Assembly: GCA_017887325.1 (NCBI GenBank)
Contig: JAGHIE010000002.1
Coordinates: 124,001-188,000 of the forward strand
From: Oscillospiraceae bacterium
GTDB lineage: Bacteria; Bacillota; Clostridia; Oscillospirales; Ruminococcaceae
Direction of reading: 5' to 3'
DNA: 64,000 nucleotides
Shown here: positions 44,393-53,078 of the stretch, one piece after another
How positions within the stretch are numbered: the stretch's first letter is position 1
How the letters are laid out: each line of letters begins with the position of its first letter
Translations under genes and position numbers: made by a program
The notes under the pieces: model-generated
What the model saw: only the letters and a program-made list of their open reading frames with translations
What the model was told of the DNA's origin: nothing
The model's database searches: none

Positions 44393-45097
44393 CTACCATT
44401 CAATAGTTTCAACTGGAACTGGATTTTCATTTTCTATAATTTCTGAAACTTTTCCATTTTTAATATGTATAACACGATCTGCCATAGGAGCTATAGCAGA
44501 GTTATGTGTAATTAAAATTACAGTCATCTTTTGTTTTCTACAAGTATCTTGCAACAATTTTAAAATAGCCTTACCTGTATTATAGTCTAAAGCACCTGTT
44601 GGTTCATCGCACAACAATAATTTAGGATTTTTAGCTAAAGCTCTAGCAATAGAAACTCTTTGTTGTTCACCACCTGAAAGCTGAGCCGGAAAATTATCTT
44701 TTCTATCCTTTAAACCAACTAAATCTAAAACTTCATTAGCATCTAAAGGTTCTTTACATATTTGCAATGCTAGTTCAACATTTTCTAATGCAGTCAAATT
44801 AGGAATTAAATTATAAAACTGGAATACAAATCCTACATCATCTCGTCTATATAATGTTAATTTCTTTGTATTATATTTTGTTATATTCTCGCCATCAACA
44901 ATAACCTTACCACTTGTAGCAGTATCCATTCCACCTAATATATTTAATACCGTAGTTTTACCAGCTCCACTAGCACCAACAACTACTACAAATTCACCTT
45001 TGTTAACAGAAAAGCTCATTCCATCTACTGCAGCAATTTCAATTTCACCCATTTTATAGATTTTTCTAACATCTTGTAATTGTACATATTTATCCAT
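44393..45097 (-). CDS. ABC transporter ATP-binding protein (LolD/MacB type)
   Basis: The 234-residue ATPase partner of the FtsX-type permease. Walker [11 protein letters not shown]-loop [21 protein letters not shown], signature [16 protein letters not shown], Walker [13 protein letters not shown] and H-loop THNSAI are present. Such pairs act as mechanotransmission or efflux machines in Gram-positives, often for peptides. Its stop overlaps or abuts the permease start, so the two are translationally coupled. An extended -10 (TGCTATAAT) lies about 40 bases upstream. Confidence 0.93.
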   Translation of the reverse strand: MDKYVQLQDVRKIYKMGEIEIAAVDGMSFSVNKGEFVVVVGASGAGKTTVLNILGGMDTATSGKVIVDGENITKYNTKKLTLYRRDDVGFVFQFYNLIPNLTALENVELALQICKEPLDANEVLDLVGLKDRKDNFPAQLSGGEQQRVSIARALAKNPKLLLCDEPTGALDYNTGKAILKLLQDTCRKQKMTVILITHNSAIAPMADRVIHIKNGKVSEIIENENPVPVETIEW

Positions 45098-45134
45098 ATA
45101 TATTCCTCATTTCTTATTTACTGCTTCTATAATA

Positions 45135-45143
45135 ATTATAGCA
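45135..45143 (-). promoter_or_regulatory. Extended -10 promoter of the ABC transporter pair
   Basis: On the - strand TGCTATAAT gives a perfect extended -10; there is no convincing -35 at the right distance. It lies about 38 bases before the ATPase start. Confidence 0.5.
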
Positions 45144-45246
45144 TAATATAACAAAAAAATATAAACAATTGTATAATTTTTAAATAAAATCTACTATAAA
45201 ATTGTGTTAAATTTATTAAATATTTATATTAATATATAATATAGCA

Positions 45247-45287
45247 AAAAAAGAAAACCCATATAATCAGAATAAACAGGTTTTCTC
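45247..45287 (-). terminator. Second terminator downstream of tRNA-Leu
   Basis: On the - strand AGAAAACC pairs with GGTTTTCT across a loop of about 20 bases, followed by TTTTTTT. It is a weaker backup to the terminator next to the tRNA. Confidence 0.55.
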
Positions 45288-45291
45288 GTTA

Positions 45292-45326
45292 TAAAAAAAT
45301 TCCCTAGACCAAATAGTCTAGGGAAT
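45292..45326 (-). terminator. Terminator of tRNA-Leu
   Basis: On the - strand ATTCCCTAGAC pairs with GTCTAGGGAAT around a five-base loop, followed by seven T. It starts four bases after the CCA end of the tRNA gene. Confidence 0.92.
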
Positions 45327-45329
45327 AGA

Positions 45330-45416
45330 TGGTGCCGGTGGCCGGACTCGAACCGGCACGGTATCGCTACCAACGGATTTTGAGTCCGTCACGTCTGCCA
45401 ATTCCATCACACCGGC
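45330..45416 (-). tRNA. tRNA-Leu (anticodon CAA)
   Basis: An 87-base class II tRNA with encoded CCA. The acceptor stem GCCGGTG pairs with CACCGGC, the T arm is GCCGG-TTCGAGT-CCGGC, and the anticodon arm is ACGGA-CTCAAAA-TCCGT, giving anticodon CAA for TTG codons. The long variable arm (TGGTAGCGATACCG) is typical of tRNA-Leu. It has its own promoter and terminator; no other tRNA lies in the window. Confidence 0.96.
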
Positions 45417-45446
45417 AAAATGTATACCAAACAGTTAACGATGTAT

Positions 45447-45475
45447 ATTATAATACAAAAAAATACAAATGTCAA
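45447..45475 (-). promoter_or_regulatory. Promoter of tRNA-Leu
   Basis: On the - strand TTGACA (45475-45470) and TATAAT (45452-45447), both perfect and 17 bases apart. The -10 is about 30 bases from the tRNA 5' end. Confidence 0.9.
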
Positions 45476-45483
45476 TAACAAAA

Positions 45484-45520
45484 TAAAAAAAGAAGTTAAG
45501 TTATAAAACTCAACTTCTTT
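45484..45520 (-). terminator. Terminator of the DUF1540 gene
   Basis: On the - strand GAAGTTGAGTT pairs with AACTTAACTTC (one mismatch) around a four-base loop, followed by a run of seven T. It lies between the DUF1540 stop and the tRNA promoter. Confidence 0.85.
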
Positions 45521-45539
45521 TTATCATGATAAAACAAAA

Positions 45540-45707
45540 TTATTTTTTCAATACGAAAGATTTACAGTCAGTACATTGATCCATTGTAGGATTTAATTCA
45601 TGAGTACCAACAAGAATGCAATCTAAAGAACAATAATTTTCATTACCACAGTGATGAGCACATTGTTGAACAGTGCATTTAATAGCTTGATTTTTATTAC
45701 AATTCAT
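45540..45707 (-). CDS. DUF1540 Cys-rich small protein
   Basis: A 55-residue protein with seven or so cysteines: IKCTVQQCAHHCGNENYCSLDCI and a C-terminal DQCTDCKSF. The spacing matches DUF1540, a small, probably zinc-binding domain found in spore-formers and other Firmicutes; function unknown. ATG 45707 follows GGAGG by 7 bases, while a longer reading frame upstream has no ribosome-binding site. It is a single-gene unit with its own terminator. Confidence 0.85.
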   Translation of the reverse strand: MNCNKNQAIKCTVQQCAHHCGNENYCSLDCILVGTHELNPTMDQCTDCKSFVLKK

Positions 45708-45799
45708 TTTAAATTCCTCCTTTAAGTGATTACATATAATAGTATGTACAATAAATTTAAAAATAATCATTAATTTAAAATATAAATAAATATAATTTG

Positions 45800-45828
45800 T
45801 TGAGAAAATCAACGAATAGTGTTATACT
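45800..45828 (+). promoter_or_regulatory. Promoter of the glycerophosphodiesterase gene
   Basis: TTGAGA (45800-45805) and TATACT (45823-45828) are 17 bases apart, with TGT before the -10 (extended -10). Forty bases before the ATG. Confidence 0.78.
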
Positions 45829-45867
45829 TGTTTGTAGCGTTAAAATATACTTTTACGGAGGAAGAGA

Positions 45868-47676
45868 ATGTTAGGTTTTTTAAAAAACAATGTAAAACTA
45901 TTTAAAAAATCAATTAAAGATATATTTATATTTGAAATAATCTATAAAATACTTTTTATAATAATAGTTTTTCCTATTTCGGCTATACTAATAAAATTCA
46001 CACTACAAATGTCAGGTTATAAATATTTGACAAATGATGTTCTCTTTACATATTTAAAAAGTCCTATAACTATAATTAGTTTTATTTTAATATTAATACT
46101 AAACTTAACATATTTAACTTTAGAGTACTATATAGTTTCTATTATAATGCAGCTTAAAAGAACAGAAACCAGTATTACTAAAAAAGAGTTTTTAAAGTTA
46201 ACATCAAATCTTATACTAAATACATTTAGGGCTAAAAATATAGGATTTATATTTTTAAGTATATTATATGGAATTATAACAAATATAATGGTATGGTTTT
46301 CGTTATCAACAGCGACAAAAATACCAGACGAAATAACGAGATATTTAAATAGACAACCTGTATTTATCGTTTTAATTATAACATTTATATCTATTTTGTA
46401 TCTTGTTGGTTTTTTATTTATATTTTCAATACAATTTTATTCATTAAACGGAAGTAATCTTTCTTCATGTTTAAAGCATTCTATTAAATTAATAAAAAAC
46501 AGATATTTTAGATTATTAGGAATATATTTATTATGGAATATCTGTATATTGATGGTAGTAGTACTAACATATTTAGTGGCTATACTATTGATAATAGCGA
46601 TATTAAATATAATAAAAGTAGATAGTAGCATACAAATGGCAATTTTTTTAGGTATATTTAAATATATTAATTATGTAGTATTAATTTTAGGAAGTATATT
46701 TAGTGTATCAATGAATTTTGCTTTTATAACTAATTTATATAATCGATATCTATTAAATAACTTTAATAATGAATTTAAAAGAACTTCCAAACCAGAAGAT
46801 TTTACTAAGGGAAAAAAAGTGATAATGTCCATATCTATTTCAATAGTGGTATGCTTAAGCATAGTAACTTCTTATTTTGTACTTAGTGATGCTTCTTTGC
46901 AATACTGGGTTGGCTTAAAAACCCCAAACATAACATCACATAGGGGAAGCTCATATTATGCACCCGAAAACACAATGTTAGCAATGGAATATGCAGTAAG
47001 AGATCTATCAGATTATGTAGAAATAGATGTACAACAAACAAAAGATGGGGAAATTGTTGTCATACACGATACAAGTTTAAAAAGGACAACTGGTGTAAAT
47101 AAAAATGTATATCAAGTTACATATGATGAAATAAAAGATTTAGATGCTGGTAAATGGTTTGATAAAAATTTACAAGATGCTAGAATTCCAACATTATCCG
47201 AAGTATTAGAGTATTGTAAGGGGAAAATCAAATTAAATATAGAAATAAAAGGGTATCAACACTCTAAAAATCTAGAAGAAAAAGTTGTAGAAATTGTAGA
47301 AAGTTATGATATGGTAGATGATTGTTGTTTTAGTTCTTTTAACTACAATAGCTTAAAGAAAATAAAGCAATGTAACAAAGATATGAAAACAGGATACATA
47401 ATATCCAGTGGTTATGGGGATTTCTCAAAGATGAAATATGCTGATTTTTTCAGTATAAGAGCAACAGCTGTAACAAGTAATATGATAAAAGAAATTCATT
47501 CTTCAAAAAAACAAGTACATGTATGGACAGTAAATAGTGCAACTCAGATGAGAAATTTAATGCAAATGGGAGTAGATAATATTATTACTGATAATCCAAT
47601 ACTTGCAAACGAAGTTATAAACTCTAATCACTCATCAACTACATTATTAGAGATTTTAGATTTAATTTTTGAATAA
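45868..47676 (+). CDS. Membrane glycerophosphodiester phosphodiesterase
   Basis: The N-terminal 340 residues hold about seven to eight membrane helices of the GDPD-associated membrane domain; the C-terminal 245 residues are a GDPD catalytic domain with HRGSSYYAPENTMLA near residue 357, EIDVQQTKDGEIVVIHD and HVWTVNSATQM. The catalytic His, Glu/Asp metal ligands and second His are present. It hydrolyses glycerophosphodiesters to glycerol-3-phosphate and an alcohol; with a membrane domain, lipid head groups or lipoteichoic acid are possible substrates. The YwlG-like gene follows after 22 bases. Confidence 0.9.
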   Translation: MLGFLKNNVKLFKKSIKDIFIFEIIYKILFIIIVFPISAILIKFTLQMSGYKYLTNDVLFTYLKSPITIISFILILILNLTYLTLEYYIVSIIMQLKRTETSITKKEFLKLTSNLILNTFRAKNIGFIFLSILYGIITNIMVWFSLSTATKIPDEITRYLNRQPVFIVLIITFISILYLVGFLFIFSIQFYSLNGSNLSSCLKHSIKLIKNRYFRLLGIYLLWNICILMVVVLTYLVAILLIIAILNIIKVDSSIQMAIFLGIFKYINYVVLILGSIFSVSMNFAFITNLYNRYLLNNFNNEFKRTSKPEDFTKGKKVIMSISISIVVCLSIVTSYFVLSDASLQYWVGLKTPNITSHRGSSYYAPENTMLAMEYAVRDLSDYVEIDVQQTKDGEIVVIHDTSLKRTTGVNKNVYQVTYDEIKDLDAGKWFDKNLQDARIPTLSEVLEYCKGKIKLNIEIKGYQHSKNLEEKVVEIVESYDMVDDCCFSSFNYNSLKKIKQCNKDMKTGYIISSGYGDFSKMKYADFFSIRATAVTSNMIKEIHSSKKQVHVWTVNSATQMRNLMQMGVDNIITDNPILANEVINSNHSSTTLLEILDLIFE

Positions 47677-47698
47677 CAAATAAAAAGGGGTAATATAT

Positions 47699-48250
47699 AT
47701 GTTAGAAAATGTAAAACAAGAAGCAAAAGATGCATTAGAAGAATTATTACAAGTATCAAAAGCTAAGGAAGGACAATTAGTTATAATAGGTTGCTCAACA
47801 AGTGAAGTGGCTGGACAAAAAATAGGTACTTATTCTAATGTAGATTTAGCAAAAGCTATTTTTGATGGACTATATGAAGTTGCAAAATCACATAATGTAT
47901 ATTTAGGTATTCAATGCTGTGAACATTTAAACAGATCTATTATAGTAGAAAATAGTTATGCACAAAAACATAATATAGAACAAGTTAACGTTATTCCGCA
48001 ACCAAAAGCAGGTGGCTCCTTAGCAACAGTTGCATTCAAAGAATTTGATGAAGCAGTAGCAGTAGAAGAAGTCAAAGCAGATTGTGGAATAGATATTGGT
48101 GGAACATTAATTGGTATGCACTTAAAAAGAGTCGCTGTACCAGTCAGATTAAAAACTAGTAAAATAGGACAAGCAAATATTATATGTGCAAGAACAAGAG
48201 CTAAATTTGTAGGTGGAGAAAGAGCAATATACAATGAAGATTTAATGTAA
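47699..48250 (+). CDS. YwlG-like protein (TIGR01440/DUF436 family)
   Basis: A 183-residue protein of a family named in Firmicutes genomes as TIGR01440 or UPF0340. Recognisable segments are GQLVIIGCSTSEVAGQKIG, IQCCEHLNRSIIVE, PKAGGSLATVAF, CGIDIGGTLIGMHLKRVAVP and ARTRAKFVGGERAIYN. It belongs to the aminoglycoside 3-N-acetyltransferase-like fold, but its activity is unknown. It is 22 bases after the phosphodiesterase gene. Confidence 0.88.
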   Translation: MLENVKQEAKDALEELLQVSKAKEGQLVIIGCSTSEVAGQKIGTYSNVDLAKAIFDGLYEVAKSHNVYLGIQCCEHLNRSIIVENSYAQKHNIEQVNVIPQPKAGGSLATVAFKEFDEAVAVEEVKADCGIDIGGTLIGMHLKRVAVPVRLKTSKIGQANIICARTRAKFVGGERAIYNEDLM

Positions 48251-48256
48251 TTGTAA

Positions 48257-48285
48257 TTGATTTTAATTTAGATATATGTTATAAT
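48257..48285 (+). promoter_or_regulatory. Promoter of metK
   Basis: TTGATT (48257-48262) and TATAAT (48280-48285) are 17 bases apart with TGT preceding the -10. The leader is about 60 bases, too short for a SAM-I riboswitch. Confidence 0.82.
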
Positions 48286-48352
48286 TACAAACTAAAGGTA
48301 TGAAAATAAATGACTATGTCAATGAATGTAGAAATAAAGGAGAGTTTTACTA

Positions 48353-49537
48353 ATGAGTAGAATGTTATTTACATCTGAATCTGTAACAGAAGGACATCCA
48401 GATAAAATCTGTGACCAAATTTCTGATGCAGTACTAGATGAAATTTTAAGAAACGACCCACAAGGTAGGGTAGCTTGTGAAACAACATGTACAACAGGTG
48501 TTATTTCTATAATGGGTGAAATAACAACAAACTGTTACGTTGATATTCCTAAAATTGCAAGAGAAGTTGTATTAGATATCGGTTACGATAGAGCTAAATA
48601 CGGTTTTGACGGAACAACATGTGCTGTTATTACATCTATAGACGAACAATCATCAGATATCGCAATGGGTGTTGATAAAGCTTTAGAAAACAAAGTAAAC
48701 GATGTTGAAGAAATTGAAAACTCAACAGGTGCTGGTGACCAAGGTATGATGTTTGGTTATGCTTGTAACGAAACTGAAGAATTAATGCCAATGCCTATTC
48801 ATTTAGCACATAAACTAGCTTTAAGATTAACAGAAGTTAGAAAAAATGGTACTTTACCATACTTACGCCCAGACGGAAAAACACAAGTAACTGTAGAATA
48901 TGTAGATGGTAAACCAGTTAAAGTTGATACAGTAGTAGTATCTTCTCAACATTCTCCAGAAGTTGAATTAGAACAAATCAGAGAAGATATTATTAAAGAA
49001 GTTATCAAAGAAGTTATTCCTGCTGAATTATTATCAGAAGAAACAAAATATTTTGTAAACCCAACAGGTAGATTTGTTATCGGTGGACCACAAGGTGACT
49101 CTGGTTTAACAGGTAGAAAAATTATAGTAGATACATATGGTGGATATGCAAGACATGGTGGTGGAGCATTCTCTGGTAAAGACCCAACAAAAGTTGACAG
49201 AAGTGCTGCATATGCTGCTAGATGGGTAGCAAAAAATATCGTAGCTGCTGGATTAGCAGATAAATGTGAAGTACAATTAGCATATGCTATTGGTGTTGCA
49301 CACCCAGTATCTATAATGGTTGATACATTTGGTACAGCTAAAGTTGATGAAGAAGCTATTGTAAAAGCTGTAAACAAAGTTTTTGACTTAAGACCAAATG
49401 CTATAATCAAAGAATTAGATTTAAGAAAACCAATATACAGAAAACTTGCTGCATATGGACATTTAGGTCGTGAAGACTTAGGTGTAGCTTGGGAAAAAAC
49501 AAATAAAGTTGAAGAATTAAAAGAAGCTGTAAAATAG
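48353..49537 (+). CDS. metK: S-adenosylmethionine synthetase
   Basis: Makes SAM from methionine and ATP. The 394-residue protein has the ATP motif [32 protein letters not shown], the P-loop-like [22 protein letters not shown], and [24 protein letters not shown] precedes the ATG. It has its own promoter and terminator. In many Firmicutes metK is under a SAM riboswitch; none is visible here. Confidence 0.97.
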   Translation: MSRMLFTSESVTEGHPDKICDQISDAVLDEILRNDPQGRVACETTCTTGVISIMGEITTNCYVDIPKIAREVVLDIGYDRAKYGFDGTTCAVITSIDEQSSDIAMGVDKALENKVNDVEEIENSTGAGDQGMMFGYACNETEELMPMPIHLAHKLALRLTEVRKNGTLPYLRPDGKTQVTVEYVDGKPVKVDTVVVSSQHSPEVELEQIREDIIKEVIKEVIPAELLSEETKYFVNPTGRFVIGGPQGDSGLTGRKIIVDTYGGYARHGGGAFSGKDPTKVDRSAAYAARWVAKNIVAAGLADKCEVQLAYAIGVAHPVSIMVDTFGTAKVDEEAIVKAVNKVFDLRPNAIIKELDLRKPIYRKLAAYGHLGREDLGVAWEKTNKVEELKEAVK

Positions 49538-49547
49538 TAAATGTTAA

Positions 49548-49583
49548 TAAAAAGTAGAATGCTAAAAAGTATTCTGCTTTTTA
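49548..49583 (+). terminator. Terminator of metK
   Basis: AAAAGTAGAATGC pairs with GTATTCTGCTTTT with two G-U or wobble-type positions around a short A-rich loop; TTTTTAT follows. Confidence 0.75.
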
Positions 49584-49618
49584 TATTGCTTTTTAAAGAT
49601 ATTAAGGGTGGTATAGTG

Positions 49619-50236
49619 ATGAAGGTTTTAGCTATAAATGGTAGTCCTAGAAAAAACGGAAATACTTACAATGCGTTAAAAATAGCTTGTGACGAATTAA
49701 ATGCTCAAGGTATAGAAACAGAGATACTCCACATAGGGCATAAAGCTATCCATGGTTGTATAGCTTGTAATGGTTGTAAACAAGGCGTGTGTGTATTAGC
49801 TGATGATGAATATACACAATGGTGCGAAAAACTATATTCAGCAGATGGAGTAATTATAGGAAGTCCTGTATACTATTCTGCTATAGCAGGATCTTTAAAA
49901 TGTTTTTTAGATAGAGCATTCTATTCTAGTAGAGGAAGAATGAGATTTAAAGTTGGAGCATCAATAGCTATTCCAAGAAGAAGTGGCGGTATGCCAACTT
50001 TTGATCAACTAAATAATTACTTCTTAATAAGTGAAATGATAATCGCTCCTTCATATTATTGGAATGTAGGACATGGTGCTTTAGAAGGTGAAGTGTTAAA
50101 TGATTCCGAAGGTATATCTATATTTAAAACTATGGCAAGAAATATGTCTTGGATATTAAAAATGAAAGAATATACTAAAGATAAAATAGAGTTGCCAGAA
50201 AAAATTAAAAGAGATTGGATGAATTTCATAAGATAA
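49619..50236 (+). CDS. Iron-sulfur-type flavoprotein / NADPH-dependent FMN reductase
   Basis: A flavodoxin-fold protein of 205 residues: LAINGSPRKNGNTYNALK binds the FMN phosphate and GSPVYYSAIAGSLKCFLDR the ring. Between them lies GCIACNGCKQGVCV, a compact CxxCxxCx4C cluster like that of the iron-sulfur flavoproteins of anaerobes, so a 4Fe-4S cluster is likely. ATG 49619 follows AAGGGTGG; reading further upstream would enter the metK terminator. It probably moves electrons between unknown partners. Confidence 0.87.
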   Translation: MKVLAINGSPRKNGNTYNALKIACDELNAQGIETEILHIGHKAIHGCIACNGCKQGVCVLADDEYTQWCEKLYSADGVIIGSPVYYSAIAGSLKCFLDRAFYSSRGRMRFKVGASIAIPRRSGGMPTFDQLNNYFLISEMIIAPSYYWNVGHGALEGEVLNDSEGISIFKTMARNMSWILKMKEYTKDKIELPEKIKRDWMNFIR

Positions 50237-50293
50237 TCACACTTTTTTAGTATAATTTTGTTTCCTACCATAAAAAATAAAAAAAGTCAAGAC

Positions 50294-50321
50294 TTGCTTT
50301 TTATTTTTTTTATGTTATCAT
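50294..50321 (+). promoter_or_regulatory. Possible promoter of nrdD
   Basis: TTGCTT (50294-50299) and TATCAT (50316-50321) with a 16-base spacer are the best candidate in the 174-base gap before nrdD. The match is only moderate. An A/T-rich imperfect inverted repeat around AGTCAAGACT (50285-50294) may end the preceding gene. Confidence 0.35.
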
Positions 50322-50410
50322 AGTATACAGTAATTTATTTACATACAACATATAGGTGTTAAAAACCAAATATGTAGCATATATTGTATTTTGAGAAGGA
50401 GGATAACATT

Positions 50411-52579
50411 ATGCCAGAAGTAATTAAAAGAGATTGTACTGAGGTTGAATTTGATAAATCTAAAATAGAACAAGCTATTTTAAAAGCTATGAAATATGGT
50501 AGTGGTATAATAAAAAATGATATTGCTAAATCTATAGCTAATGAAATAGAAGAAAATTGTAAGGATTTAGATAGTGTTAGTATTTATGAAATAGAAGATA
50601 TGGTTTATGACAAACTTATATCAAAAGGAGAAAGACTAACAGCAAAATCTTATGAAGGATATAGAGCTGTAAGAGAATTCCAAAGAGAAAGTAATACTAT
50701 TGACGAAAGTGTATATGGAATTGTTACAGGTGCTAACAAAGATGCAATCCATGAAAATTCAAACAAAAATGCTTATGTTATCTCAACACAAAGAGATTTA
50801 ATAGCAGGTGAATTTTCAAAAGACTATTGTAGAAGAAGAAAATTACCAACAAAAATAGTTCAAGCACATGATGAAGGTGCAATACACTTCCACGATATGG
50901 ACTACTACATTCAATCAATGCACAACTGTGATTTAGTAAACTTAAAAGATATGTTTGCAAATGGTACAGTTATTAATAATAAATTGATTGAAACACCAAA
51001 ATCATTACAAACAGCATGTACAGTAGCAACACAAATTGTACAACAAGTTGCAAATGGTCAATATGGTGGTCAAACATTTGCTTTATCACACTTAGCTCCT
51101 TATGTAAGAGTAAGTTATGAAAAGCACTTAAAAAGGGTAAAAGCTGAAGGTGAAGAAGTTGGAATTAACTACACTCAAGAGCAAATTGAAACACTAGCAA
51201 AAAGACGCTTAAAACAAGAAATTAAAGATGGTGTTCAAACTATCCAATTCCAAATCAATACGTTCAGTACAAGTAATGGTCAAGCGCCTTTCTTGTCTAT
51301 TTTTATGTACTTAAATGAAGAACCTGAATACATTGAAGAAACAGCTATGTTAATTGAAGAAGTTTTAAATCAAAGATATTTAGGTATGAAAAATGAAGTA
51401 GGAGCATATGTTACTCCAGCATTCCCAAAACTTTTATATGTTTTAGATGAAAACAATGTTCCAAAAGATAGTAAATACCGTTATTTAACTGATTTAGCTG
51501 TTAAATGTGTGGCTAAAAGAATGATGCCTGACTTTATTTCTGCAAAAATCATGAGACAAAATTATGATGGTGAAGTTTTCCCTTGCATGGGTTGTCGTTC
51601 ATTCTTATCTCCATGGAAAGATGAAAACGGCAAATACAAATGGTATGGAAGATTTAATCAAGGTGTTGTAACAATATCCTTAGCAGATGTAGGTTTATCA
51701 GCTGATAAAGATATGGATAAATTCTGGAAAATATTAGATGAAAGACTAGAGTTATGTTATGAAGCGTTAATGCTAAGACACGAAAGCCTAATGGGAACAC
51801 AATCTGATGTAACACCAATACACTGGCAATATGGTGCATTAACAAGACTAAAAAAAGGTGAAGTAATTGATAAATATCTAAAAGATGGATATTCAACAAT
51901 TTCTTTAGGTTACATTGGTTTATATGAATGTGTACTTGCAATGTTAGGTAAAAGTCATACAACAGCAGAAGGTGAAAAATTTGCTGTAGAAATTATGACA
52001 AAATTAAGAGAGTCTTGCGATAAATGGAAAGAAGAAACTGGTTTAGGATTTGGTTTATATGGCTCTCCATCAGAATCTACAACATATAAATTTGCAAAAT
52101 GTTTAAGAAAGAAATTTGGTATAATTAAAGGTATCACAGATAAAGATTACTTAACAAACTCATACCATGTAAATGTAAAAGAACATATAGATGCATTTAG
52201 TAAACTTGGTTTTGAAGCACAATTCCAAAAAATCAGTTCTGGTGGTGCTGTAAGTTATGTTGAAGTAACAAATATGAGTGGTAACTTAGAAGCATTATCA
52301 CAAGTTGTAGACTATATGTATGATACAATTCAATATGCTGAAATAAACACAAAATCTGACTATTGCCAAAAATGTGGTTTTGACGGAGAAATTCTATTAG
52401 ATGAAAACTATGAATGGTACTGTCCAAACTGTGGTAATAGGGACCATGCAACAATGAATGTATGTAGAAGAACTTGTGGATATTTAGGAGATAATTTCTG
52501 GAATGAAGGTAGAACACAAGATATAGGTGATAGATATGTACATTTAGATAATCACCTATATACCGGAGGCGAAAAATAA
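50411..52579 (+). CDS. nrdD: Anaerobic ribonucleoside-triphosphate reductase
   Basis: Glycyl-radical enzyme reducing NTPs to dNTPs without oxygen. The 722-residue protein starts with an ATP-cone (VIKRDCTEVEFDKSKIEQAI), continues with the class III catalytic barrel (HDMDYYIQSMHNCDLVNL, GQAPFLSIFMYLN), a C4 zinc site CQKCGF...CPNCGN and the glycyl radical loop RTCGYLG near residue 690. ATG 50411 follows AAGGAGG. nrdG overlaps its stop by one base, so enzyme and activase are coupled. Confidence 0.97.
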   Translation: MPEVIKRDCTEVEFDKSKIEQAILKAMKYGSGIIKNDIAKSIANEIEENCKDLDSVSIYEIEDMVYDKLISKGERLTAKSYEGYRAVREFQRESNTIDESVYGIVTGANKDAIHENSNKNAYVISTQRDLIAGEFSKDYCRRRKLPTKIVQAHDEGAIHFHDMDYYIQSMHNCDLVNLKDMFANGTVINNKLIETPKSLQTACTVATQIVQQVANGQYGGQTFALSHLAPYVRVSYEKHLKRVKAEGEEVGINYTQEQIETLAKRRLKQEIKDGVQTIQFQINTFSTSNGQAPFLSIFMYLNEEPEYIEETAMLIEEVLNQRYLGMKNEVGAYVTPAFPKLLYVLDENNVPKDSKYRYLTDLAVKCVAKRMMPDFISAKIMRQNYDGEVFPCMGCRSFLSPWKDENGKYKWYGRFNQGVVTISLADVGLSADKDMDKFWKILDERLELCYEALMLRHESLMGTQSDVTPIHWQYGALTRLKKGEVIDKYLKDGYSTISLGYIGLYECVLAMLGKSHTTAEGEKFAVEIMTKLRESCDKWKEETGLGFGLYGSPSESTTYKFAKCLRKKFGIIKGITDKDYLTNSYHVNVKEHIDAFSKLGFEAQFQKISSGGAVSYVEVTNMSGNLEALSQVVDYMYDTIQYAEINTKSDYCQKCGFDGEILLDENYEWYCPNCGNRDHATMNVCRRTCGYLGDNFWNEGRTQDIGDRYVHLDNHLYTGGEK

Positions 52580-53067
52580 TGAGATACGCACAAATAAGAG
52601 AAACCGATATAGCTAATGGTGAAGGTATTCGAGTTTCTTTGTTTGTACAAGGTTGTCCATTTCGTTGCAAAAATTGTTTTAACGAAGATTTTCAAAATTT
52701 TTGTGGTGGTAAAGAATGGGATAGCAAAATAGAACAAGAATTTATTGACTTAGGCAAAAGACCTTTTATAAAAGGTTATTCAATGCTTGGTGGCGATCCC
52801 ATGGCACAAGACCAAGACTTTTTAAATTTATTAAAAAGAATAAAAGAAGAAACTGGAAAAACCATTTGGGTTTGGACAGGATATATATATGAAAATCTAA
52901 ATGACTTTCAAAAAGAATGTCTAAAATATATAGATGTCTTAGTTGATGGACCTTTTGTTGAAGAATTAAAAGATATGAAATTAAGATTTAAAGGTTCATC
53001 AAATCAAAGACTGATAGATGTACAAAAAACATTAAATAGTGATAAAGTTATTTTGTGGGAAGATTAA
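52579..53067 (+). CDS. nrdG: Anaerobic ribonucleotide reductase activating protein
   Basis: Radical SAM activase that installs the glycyl radical on NrdD. The 4Fe-4S ligands are Cys26, Cys30 and Cys33 in [29 protein letters not shown] is the SAM-binding GGE-like region. 162 residues is normal. The ATG shares its first base with the nrdD stop (TAATG) and GGAGG lies upstream within the nrdD end. Confidence 0.96.
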   Translation: MRYAQIRETDIANGEGIRVSLFVQGCPFRCKNCFNEDFQNFCGGKEWDSKIEQEFIDLGKRPFIKGYSMLGGDPMAQDQDFLNLLKRIKEETGKTIWVWTGYIYENLNDFQKECLKYIDVLVDGPFVEELKDMKLRFKGSSNQRLIDVQKTLNSDKVILWED

Positions 53068-53078
53068 TAGGTGTAAAG

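Noticed and set aside
45868-46900. Membrane domain of the phosphodiesterase as a separate gene
   Set aside because: The frame is continuous into the catalytic domain and there is no internal stop, ribosome-binding site or start at the junction.
50341-50386. NrdR boxes upstream of nrdD
   Set aside because: Sequences like ACAACATATAGGTGTT and AGCATATATTGTAT are reminiscent, but they do not align well to the 16-bp consensus in arm spacing; AT-rich chance similarity is likely.
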